Positions 6,859-14,900 of a stretch of 64,000 nt of DNA are shown in pieces. The notes beneath the pieces were generated by a model, which ran no database searches, was not told the DNA's origin, and worked only from the letters and a program-made list of their open reading frames with translations. Origin of the DNA: CAVVIG01 sp050249955 (lineage in GTDB: Bacteria; Acidobacteriota; Vicinamibacteria; Vicinamibacterales; CAVVIG01); NCBI GenBank assembly GCA_050249955.1, contig JBFWPN010000004.1, forward strand, positions 124,001-188,000, in the 5' to 3' direction. The translations under genes and the position numbers were made by a program. The first letter of the stretch is position 1; each line of letters starts with the position of its first letter.

Positions 6859-9375
6859 TCAGGCCTTCAGGTCGGCGCGCATGATGATGAACGCCTCGAG
6901 TGCGCCCTCGTCCGCCTGCGTGAACCTGATTCCCGCACGGTAGCCGGCGGGGAGCCGGTGGGCCGCCGGCACCTGTGTCGTCCACACGACCGTGCCGAGG
7001 CAGAGCAGCGGCGTCAGTTCGCCCGGCAGGGTGACGCGCACGGTGTCGCCCACCTTCAGGACCGAGGGAGTGCGCAGGCCGCAGCCACCGGTGGAGAGGT
7101 CGAGCAGGACGGCTGCCGCGTTGTTGACCTTGATGTCGACGCGCGACGCGAACTGGTAGCGCGTGAACATGCGAACGTGGTCCCACTCGGCCTGGGGCAA
7201 CGTGATGGCGCTGTCGACAGGTTGCTCGTCCTCGTCGAACGTCAGCTCGGTGACCTCGCCATCCTCCGTCTCGAGCGCTGAGGCGATGCGCGCCTGCTCG
7301 AGGAGGCGGCGCAACTCCGCGACCTCGGTGGTGGCTTCCGAGGCCCGGTCCTCGGTGCGCGCGAGCGAGGCACGCAGGTCCGTGCTCATCATCCGTTCGG
7401 TGTCGAGGGCGAGCGAGAGCGCTTCGCGCTCGCGCTCGATGACCGTGAGCCGTTCCTCGAGGTCGAGGACCGATTCCTCGGCCTTGGCGCGGGCCGACTC
7501 GACGGCCGCCAGGCGATCGCGCAGCGTGCCCAGGTCGGTCCGCGCGCGCTGCGCGTCGGCCTCGAGGTCGGCCAGGCGCGGGTCGGGCGCAGTCTCCGGT
7601 GCCGGCGGTGTGTCGGGCCGGCTCTTCTCGGCAGCGAGGGCGGTGTCGAGCGCGGCGCAGGCCTCGGTGAGCCGCGTCACCTCGAGTACCAGTGCGTCAC
7701 GTTCGCCAAGGGCCGCCCGCGCCTCGTCGCGAAGGTGGCTGGCCGCGGCCCGCTCCTGGTCCAGGGCCGTGCGCGTCTCGCCGTGGGCGCGCTGGAGGTC
7801 TGCGATGGCCTCCTCGAGTTCCGCCTGGGTTCGCGTCAGCCGCTCGCGCTCGCTGCCCACCGCGGCGCCCCGCTGCCGCTCCGCCTCGAGCTCTCGCAGC
7901 ACGGCATCGTGCTCCGCCTGCAGCGAGGCCTGCGCGCTCCGGAGGTCAGCCAGCCTGACCTCCGCGTCGGCCACCGCCCGGCGGGACGCCTCCAGCGCTT
8001 CACCATCGTCAGCGCTGGTGCCCGCACCCGAGACGGCAGCCCTGAGGTCGGTGCTGATGGCGCGTTCCGATGCCAGCTGCTTCTCGGTGTCTGCCACCGC
8101 GCGGGTCATCTCCGCCAGTTCGCGCGTGCGCTCGTCCAGTTGCCGCCGGGCGTCCTCGGCCTCGCGGCGAACCTCGAGCAGCGCCGCATCACGCTGCGCC
8201 AGCGTGCGGGCCTCCTGCTCCCTGGCGGCCAGCTCACGCGCGAGTGCGGCCCGTGCTTCGGCAAGCTCGAAGGCGCGCTCTTCGACAGCGGTCCGGGCGT
8301 CGTCCACCTGGCGCCGCGCGTCGGAGAGGGCGTCCTCGAGCGTCTGGTTGCGCGCGCGGGTGTCGGTCTGGCTCCGCTCGAGCGAGACCGCTGCGTCGCT
8401 GGCCTCCTGGAACTGGCGACGTACCTCGACGAGCTGGGCTTCGAGCTGCGCGATCCGACCGCCGTCGGCGGCACGCTGGCCGGCCTCCCTCGCGGCGCCT
8501 TCGCGGACCGCCTCGAGCTCGTGGTGGGCCTGCGCCAGTTCGGCGGCGGCGGTGACCGCCTGTTGCCGGGCGTCGTTCAGCTGGCGTTCCAGCTCGCTGG
8601 CGTACGCGCGAGCCTGCCCTCGTTCCTCGCCAAGCGTGCGCTGGAGGGTCGCGTGCTGGTTCTGGAGATCCTCCAGCTGGAGCTCGAGCTCCGCAATGCG
8701 GTCACCCGACTTGACCCGTTCGGTCGTGAGGTCGCGGTTGGCCTGTTCCTCCCGCGCGAGCCGCTGCTGCAGATCGCCATGCCGGTGTTCGAGGTCCGCG
8801 CTGCGCTCTTCGGCGGCCAGGCGTGACGCTTCCTCGGTCCGCTGGGTCTGCTGCGCCTCCTGCAGGGCGGCGGCCGCCTCCTCGAGCTGCTGCTCGAGCC
8901 GGGTGATCGTGCGGTCGAGCTCGGCGCGCGACGACCGCTCGCTCTCGATGAGGAGCGCCTGCTCGCGCGCGGCCTCGAGGACCGAGTGCTTCTCGGTCTC
9001 GAGTACTTCCAGGCGCTTCTGCGACTGCTCGAATGAACGTCGAAGCTCGACCACGGAGCGCCGCTCGGCCTCGAGGGAGGCGGAGTGACGGGCTTCCACC
9101 TCGAGGAGCGTGGCCTCGGCGTCGTGTGTGATTTGGAGGCAGGCCCGGTTCGCCGCGGCCTGGGCCTCGGAGGTGGCGAGCCGTGACAGCTCGAGCACCA
9201 GGCCACTGAGGGACGCCGCGCGCGAGGGATCGGCGAGCGCCGCATCGAGCTCGGTGAGGCGGGCGTCGATCGCCGCCCGCAACGCGTCGAGCTGGCGCTG
9301 TGCAGCGTCGAGCATCGGCGCGTCGTGATGGCCCGCGCCGCCGCTCGGCGCGTCGAGGACCTTGGCCGTCTTCAT
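6859..9375 (-). CDS. Long coiled-coil protein with C-terminal PilZ domain
   Basis: An 838-residue protein. Residues about 20-690 are almost continuous heptad coiled coil, rich in Glu, Arg, Ala and Leu (for example ELELQLEDLQNQ). Residues about 730-838 form a PilZ domain, the cyclic-di-GMP receptor fold: RYQFASR, then LLDLSTGGCGL, which matches the D/N-x-S-x-x-G motif. The N-terminal arginine motif is degenerate (two Arg six apart), so ligand binding is uncertain. There is no signal peptide or membrane segment; it may be a filamentous cytoplasmic scaffold. It diverges from the PEGA protein gene across a perfect inverted repeat, with GATAAA 7 nt before its ATG. Confidence 0.85.
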   Translation of the reverse strand: MKTAKVLDAPSGGAGHHDAPMLDAAQRQLDALRAAIDARLTELDAALADPSRAASLSGLVLELSRLATSEAQAAANRACLQITHDAEATLLEVEARHSASLEAERRSVVELRRSFEQSQKRLEVLETEKHSVLEAAREQALLIESERSSRAELDRTITRLEQQLEEAAAALQEAQQTQRTEEASRLAAEERSADLEHRHGDLQQRLAREEQANRDLTTERVKSGDRIAELELQLEDLQNQHATLQRTLGEERGQARAYASELERQLNDARQQAVTAAAELAQAHHELEAVREGAAREAGQRAADGGRIAQLEAQLVEVRRQFQEASDAAVSLERSQTDTRARNQTLEDALSDARRQVDDARTAVEERAFELAEARAALARELAAREQEARTLAQRDAALLEVRREAEDARRQLDERTRELAEMTRAVADTEKQLASERAISTDLRAAVSGAGTSADDGEALEASRRAVADAEVRLADLRSAQASLQAEHDAVLRELEAERQRGAAVGSERERLTRTQAELEEAIADLQRAHGETRTALDQERAAASHLRDEARAALGERDALVLEVTRLTEACAALDTALAAEKSRPDTPPAPETAPDPRLADLEADAQRARTDLGTLRDRLAAVESARAKAEESVLDLEERLTVIEREREALSLALDTERMMSTDLRASLARTEDRASEATTEVAELRRLLEQARIASALETEDGEVTELTFDEDEQPVDSAITLPQAEWDHVRMFTRYQFASRVDIKVNNAAAVLLDLSTGGCGLRTPSVLKVGDTVRVTLPGELTPLLCLGTVVWTTQVPAAHRLPAGYRAGIRFTQADEGALEAFIIMRADLKA

Positions 9376-9381
9376 CGTGTC

Positions 9382-9406
9382 GTTTATCGGCAGCGTGCCG
9401 ATAAAC
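9382..9406. promoter_or_regulatory. Perfect 10-bp inverted repeat in the PilZ/PEGA divergent promoter region
   Basis: GTTTATCGGC (9382-9391), spacer AGCGT, GCCGATAAAC (9397-9406). Each arm holds a GATAAA that could act as the -10 of one divergent gene: 7 nt before the ATG at 9375 and 10 nt before the ATG at 9416. It may therefore be a symmetric bidirectional promoter, an operator, or both. Confidence 0.6.
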
Positions 9407-9415
9407 AGTTAGGAC

Positions 9416-10690
9416 ATGGAGACCTCGCCCGAAGTCGTCGTCGCCGCGGAAGCGGTGCGTGCGTGGGTACGCACCCAGCGCGCGGGCTGGACCACCCCGC
9501 AGGTCCACTCGTTCCGCGTGGCCGCGCCCAGCGTACCGCAGCCCATGGTGTCGTCCCCCGCCGTGGTCCTGCCCATGCCCGCACCGGCGCCGGCGCCTCA
9601 ACGGGCGATGGCACCGAGTCCGGCACCGGCTCCAGCCCATCCGCTGGCGCCCGCACCCGAGCCGGCGACTCACGCCGCCGTGTCAGGCCACCTTGCTCCG
9701 CTCGTCGACGAGCCGCCGTTCCCGGCACCGGCCGTCGCGAACAGCCGCGACACCGTGCCCTTCCTCAGCCGCCTGTGGGTGCGTGCGGCCGCGTCCGTCG
9801 CCCTGATCGCCGCACTTGCGGCGGGCGCGGTCTTCCTCCGCGGGCGCGCCGGCTTGCTGACCACTACACCGAAGACCGGTACCGCCATGCTCGCCTCCGA
9901 GCCCGAGGGCGCGCAGGTCACCGTCGACGGCGAGCCGGCCGGCACCACCCCGCTCACGCTGACGCTGCCGGCGGGCGCCCACAGGGTGGAGTTTTCGCTC
10001 AAGTCGTCCACCCGCCGCCAGACCATCAACGTGGTGCGCGGCAAGGAGACGGCCGTTTCGATCAACTGGAACGCCAAGCCGCTGGGCAGCCTGCGGGTGG
10101 AGGCCCGGCCGACGCCGGCCAGGGTGCTGGTGGACGGCAAGGAGCGCGGCACCGTGCCACTCACGATCGCCGACCTCGCGGTTGGTACGCACACGGTCCA
10201 AATCGACAGCGCCGAAGGCTCCGTCCGGCGGAAGGTCGAGATCGCCGAGGGACGGACCGAGACGCTGACCGAGGAAATCTTCCCGGGCTGGCTGCACGTG
10301 TCGTCGCCGGTGGAGGTGACGGTGGTCGACGGTCGGCAGACCGTGCAGCTCGACGCGAGCAACCGCGTGCTGCTCAAGCCTGGACCGCACACGATTCGCC
10401 TGCAGAACACCACCCTCCAGATCGCCGAGACGCGGCAGGTGATGATCGAGCCGGGCGGCACCGCCCGCGTGTCGCTGGACCCGCCGCCGTCCACGCTCAC
10501 GGTCACCGGCTCGATTGGCGCGGAGGTCTTCGTGGACGGCACGAAGGCCGGGGAAACGCCGCTGACCGACTACAGGATCGCCCTCGGCTCCCACGACGTC
10601 ATGGTGGTCGACAGGTCGGGCGTCAGCCGGCACGCAACGGTCACGGTCACCACCAGGCCGGCCCTGCTCGACGTCGCCTTCGGCCGGTAG
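9416..10690 (+). CDS. Membrane protein with tandem PEGA domains
   Basis: A 424-residue protein. The N-terminal 110 residues are Pro/Ala-rich and probably disordered. One membrane helix lies at about 122-141, followed by an exported region with about four PEGA-like beta units (SEPEGAQVTVDGEPAGTTPL, then ARVLVDGKERGTVPLT, and GAEVFVDGTKAGETPLT near the C terminus). PEGA domains occur in surface-layer and stalk proteins and in kinase-linked envelope proteins. The Pro-rich side would face the cytoplasm with an N-in topology. It shares a divergent, palindromic promoter region with the PilZ coiled-coil gene, which hints at joint control. Exact role unknown. Confidence 0.8.
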   Translation: METSPEVVVAAEAVRAWVRTQRAGWTTPQVHSFRVAAPSVPQPMVSSPAVVLPMPAPAPAPQRAMAPSPAPAPAHPLAPAPEPATHAAVSGHLAPLVDEPPFPAPAVANSRDTVPFLSRLWVRAAASVALIAALAAGAVFLRGRAGLLTTTPKTGTAMLASEPEGAQVTVDGEPAGTTPLTLTLPAGAHRVEFSLKSSTRRQTINVVRGKETAVSINWNAKPLGSLRVEARPTPARVLVDGKERGTVPLTIADLAVGTHTVQIDSAEGSVRRKVEIAEGRTETLTEEIFPGWLHVSSPVEVTVVDGRQTVQLDASNRVLLKPGPHTIRLQNTTLQIAETRQVMIEPGGTARVSLDPPPSTLTVTGSIGAEVFVDGTKAGETPLTDYRIALGSHDVMVVDRSGVSRHATVTVTTRPALLDVAFGR

Positions 10691-10804
10691 ACCAGACCGG
10701 CCTTCAGAATTCCCGCCACGGCGGTCCACCTTGTCGTACGCTTGCGGGCACGCGCCGCGCGACACGCCGGCGAGAAGGTAACCATCCTGGGAGGAGGATT
10801 CAGC

Positions 10805-11368
10805 ATGACACGCACGATCGCGATGACCCTGGGCGTGCTGGGCATGGCCGCCAGCGCACTGGCGCAGGCCCCCGCGGCCGCACCGGCCCCAACCCCGTAC
10901 GACGCCATCCTGGCTGCGGCGCCGCCGAACCAGCGCGCAGACGCCACCGTCATCAAGTGGAAGCCCGACTACACCTACGACACGCTGAAGAAGGGGACCA
11001 ACCGGCTGGTCTGCTACGAGCTGTCGGGCATGCCGGGCCAGCAGCCGTTCTCGATCGAGTGCACCAGCATCGCCAACCTCGATCGCGCCGCCCAGAACCT
11101 GAAGTTCGAGGCCGCCGGCGACCGCGCCAAGACGCAGGCGCTCCTGGACGAAGCCGAAAAGAACGGCACCCGACCCAAGCCGGAGTTCGGTTCGGTCTGG
11201 TTCCACCTGCAGGGGCCCGACAAGGACCGCGCCCGCAAGCACATGACCGTGGCCCTTCCCGGCGCCACCACCGCCAGCACCGGCCTGCCGGACAAGCCGG
11301 CCCAGGGCGGAGCCTGGATCATGAACGCGGGCACCTCCACCGCCCACCTGATGATTCCCGGCGAGTAA
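10805..11368 (+). CDS. Secreted protein of unknown function
   Basis: A 187-residue protein. The ATG at 10805 is preferred because GGGAGGAGG lies just upstream and it opens directly on a signal peptide (MTLGVLGMAASALAQ). The mature part starts with an Ala/Pro linker, then YDAILAAAPPNQRADATV and a charged, soluble domain with two cysteines (VCYELSG, SIECTS), perhaps a disulfide. I do not recognise the family. It lies between the PEGA gene and a second small secreted protein gene, all on the same strand. Confidence 0.7.
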   Translation: MTRTIAMTLGVLGMAASALAQAPAAAPAPTPYDAILAAAPPNQRADATVIKWKPDYTYDTLKKGTNRLVCYELSGMPGQQPFSIECTSIANLDRAAQNLKFEAAGDRAKTQALLDEAEKNGTRPKPEFGSVWFHLQGPDKDRARKHMTVALPGATTASTGLPDKPAQGGAWIMNAGTSTAHLMIPGE

Positions 11369-11432
11369 CGTTCCGACGGCTGGAGGTCGGGGATCGCTCC
11401 CTGACCTCCACCTCTCACCCACCCAGCCTTCG

Positions 11433-11759
11433 ATGAAAGCCATCGTCCTCACCGTCATCGTCAGCGCCGCCGGCATTCAGGCGCCTGCGCCGCGGGCGTT
11501 CACCGGCGTGATCACCGATTCGGAGTGCGCCGATGCCAATCACGGCCGCATGCGCATGGGCGAGACCGATCCGGAATGCGTGCGCGCCTGCATCGACGCC
11601 CACGGCGCCACCTACGTGCTGTTCGATGGCACGTCCTCCTTCGACCTGAGCGATCAGGAATCTCCGGCGAGGTTCGCCGGACGCAAGGTGGTCGTCTCGG
11701 GAACCCTCGACGCCGCCGGGCGCCGCATCACGGTCGAGCGGATCACCGCCGCACCCTGA
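11433..11759 (+). CDS. Small secreted DUF5818-like protein
   Basis: A 108-residue protein with a short signal peptide, then FTGVITDSECADANHGRM and CVRACIDAHGATYVLFDG. This pattern of three conserved Cys and a beta-rich tail (GRKVVVSGTLDAAGRRITV) resembles small exported proteins common in Acidobacteria, annotated as DUF5818. The C-terminal strands look like an OB-type barrel that may hold a metal through the His/Cys cluster. Family assignment is from memory of the motif; function is unknown. Confidence 0.65.
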   Translation: MKAIVLTVIVSAAGIQAPAPRAFTGVITDSECADANHGRMRMGETDPECVRACIDAHGATYVLFDGTSSFDLSDQESPARFAGRKVVVSGTLDAAGRRITVERITAAP

Positions 11760-11814
11760 GCCGCGCCGGTCGCCACCGACAGACTTTCGTCTCCCTCCGG
11801 CGAGCCTTCATTCC

Positions 11815-11854
11815 CACGTGCGATCCCTCCGCGTGCGGATTTCCGTCGCACGTG
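11815..11854. promoter_or_regulatory. 9-bp inverted repeat upstream of the nuclease gene
   Basis: CACGTGCGA (11815-11823) and TCGCACGTG (11846-11854) are exact reverse complements with a 22-nt spacer that contains a third GTGCGG copy. It may be a terminator for the preceding gene or an operator for the nuclease gene. Confidence 0.4.
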
Positions 11855-11885
11855 CAAATTCGGTGTATAGGCGCCGTCCTGCGCA

Positions 11886-11915
11886 TTGACGTACGCCGGC
11901 GGGTACTCATACGCT
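11886..11915 (+). promoter_or_regulatory. Predicted housekeeping-type promoter of the nuclease gene
   Basis: TTGACG (11886-11891), 18-nt spacer, TACGCT (11910-11915). A start near 11922 would leave a leader of about 27 nt with a G-rich SD-like stretch before the ATG at 11949. Confidence 0.45.
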
Positions 11916-11948
11916 GCGACACATCGCACTCAACCTGGGGGTTCCCGC

Positions 11949-14900
11949 ATGTCGCTCTTCGGCCCGCACGCACGCCGGCAGTCTCCGCGCGTTTCCCGCA
12001 CCCTGGCTTCCCGCGTCACCTGGCTCGCTGGTTCGCTGGTGCTGGCCGGACTCGCCAGTTCCTTCCTCGTATCTGCCAACGGCGCTGCCTCGCTGACACC
12101 GGAGCAGTCGGCCTACGCGGGTGGCGACGAGGTGATGTTCTCGGCGCAGGGCTTCGCGCCGTTCGAGGCGGTCACCCTGCGCGTGGTGCACGACGATGGC
12201 ACGGCGGAGCCTGGCATGGGGCACGAGCCCTTCACGGTCGCTGCTGATGCCACCGGCTCGCTGACGGACTACTGGACCCTGAACCCGGCCGACGCGTCCG
12301 GCCGCCGTTTCGAGATTCACGCCACGGCTGCCTCTGGTACCAGTGCCGTGGGCACGTTCGAGCGGGCGCCGCGCGTCGACCCCTCGACGCGACGCGTTGT
12401 CTTCGGCCGCCCGCTCACGGTCGTCGGCCGCGACTTCCAGCCTGGCGAGACGGTCACCGTGCAGGTGACACATGACGACGGCACGTCGGGGCCCGGGCTC
12501 GGTCTCGAGCCGATCGACGCGGTCGCCGAGGCCGACGGCACGTTCTCGCTGTCGTGGACCGGGTCGGTCAGCGATGCCGGCGGTCCTCGGCTGACGCTCT
12601 CGGCCACGGGCAGCGTGTCTGGCGCCGTGGCGTCGATTCCGCTACGCCGGGCCGGGGTTGCGTCGACCGACAAGGCCGACTACATGCCGGCGGAAACCGC
12701 CGCCATCCATGGCGCCGGGTTCCAGCCGGGCGAGGTGGTCGAGGTGCAGGTGGTGCACCTGACCGGAACTCCCGATGGGAATGGGCACACGCCCTTCTTC
12801 GTGAATGCCGACGCGTCCGGTGCCGTTGCCACGAACTGGTACGTCGACCCCGACGATTCCCTTGGGGCCAGGTTCCTGCTGACGGCGAAGGGGCTCTCGA
12901 GCGGCATCCTCGCGGATTGGACCTTCACCGACGCCGGAAGCGCGAACTTCGTGATCAGCCAGGTGTACGGCGGCGGCGGCAACAGCGGCGCGACATTCAC
13001 GAACGACTTCGTGCAGGTCTTCAACCGAGGCGCGTCGGCCGCGTCACTCAACGGCCTGTCGATCCAGTATGCGAGTGCGACCGGCACCGGCAACTTCGGC
13101 GCGAACAGCGGTCAGCTGACCGTCCTCCCGAATGTCACCCTGCAGCCCGGGCAGTACTACCTGGTGAAGGAGGCCAGCGGTGGGTCGGTCGGGACGGCGT
13201 TCACCGCCGACTTCACGCCGGCCAGCCTGATCAACATGAGCGCGTCGGCCGGCAAGGTGGCGCTCGTCAGCTCGACCTCGAGTCTCGGCTGCAACGGCGG
13301 GTCGACCCCGTGCAGCGCCACCCAGCTCGCGTCGATCGTCGACCTGGTGGGCTTCGGCAACGCGAACTTCTCCGAAACAGCCGCCGCACCCACGCTGTCG
13401 GCCACCACGGCCGCCACCCGCGGCGGTGCCGGCTGCACCGACACCGATGACAACAGCGCGGACTTCACCGCCACCACACTCAACGCGTCGGTTGCCCCGC
13501 TCACCTCTGCGTCTGCCCTGAATGCCTGCGCCACCGGCACGCCCACGCTCTCGATCAACGACGTGTCGACGCTCGAGGGTGCGAGCGGCACGAGCACGCT
13601 CACCTTCACCGTCAGCCTCACGGCACCCGCCGGACCTGGCGGCGTGTCCTTCGACATCGCCACGGCCGACGACACGGCAACGGCACCCGGCGACTACACG
13701 GCGACGTCGCTCACCGGCCAGACGATTCCCGCCGGCAGCAGCACGTACACGTTCGACGTCACCATCCTGGGTGACACCGTAACCGAGCCGGATGAGACGT
13801 TCTTCGTGAACGTGACCAATGTCACCGGGGCCGCGGCGGGCGACACGCAGGGGCAGGGGCTCATCCAGACCGACGACGTGGTCGACGCCGCCCCGGCGGT
13901 CCTGACCTTCAGCCCGGCCGACGGCGCGTCGAACATTCCGCTGAACGGGAACATCACGGTCACCTTCACCGAGGCGGTCGACGTCACGCCGTCGTCGTTC
14001 TCGCTCTCGTGCTCGGTGAGCGGGACACACGCATTCGCGCTGTCGGGCGGCCCGGCCTCGTACACGCTGAACCCGTCCGCGGACTTCGTCTTCGGGGAGA
14101 CCTGCACGGTCGGCGTCGTCGGCGCGCTGGTGTCTGACGCCGACAGCAACGACCCGCCCGACACGATGGCTGCCGACGCGGCCGCATCGTTCGGCACGCC
14201 GGTGCCGGTCGGCATCCACACCATCCAGGGCGGCGGGCACCTGTCACCGTTCAACAACCAGACGGTGACCACCACCCAGGCCGTCGTCACGGCGCTCCGC
14301 ACCGTGACCGGCACGCGCGGGTACTACGTCCAGGACCTCTCGCCCGACGCGGATGACGCCACGTCGGAAGGCCTGTTCGTGTTCACCGGTTCCACCTCCA
14401 ATCCCGCGTCGCTCGTGTCGGTTGGGGACATCGTGCAGGTGACCGGGCGCGTCAGCGAGTTCAGGGCTGGCGGCGCCTCGTCGCGCGGGCTCACCATCAC
14501 CGAACTGATTGCGCCCTTCACGCTCTACAAGCTCTCCAGCGGCAATGCGCTTCCCGCGCCGGTGGTGCTCGGCAACGGCGGCCGGGTCATCCCGACGTCC
14601 GTGATCGAGGACGATGCGGCCAATGTCGAAACCTCCGGCACCTTCGACCCCGACCAGGACGGCATCGACTTCTGGGAGAGCCTGGAAGGGATGCTGGTCA
14701 CGGTCAACGATCCGGTGGTGGTGGGCCCCACGTCCGACTTCACGTCGAACCGTGAGATCCCCGTGCTTGCCGACCATGGTGCGGCGGCCGCCATCCGCAC
14801 CGCCCGCGGCGGCATCGTCATCCGGCCGACCGACTTCAACCCGGAGCGCATCATCCTGAACGACCTGATCACCAACGGCGCGACGATGCCGGCCGCGGAC

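Noticed and set aside
7163..9088. Long plus-strand Ser/Arg/Ala-rich open frame
   Set aside because: It is the antisense shadow of the coiled-coil PilZ gene; no domain, SD or promoter supports it.
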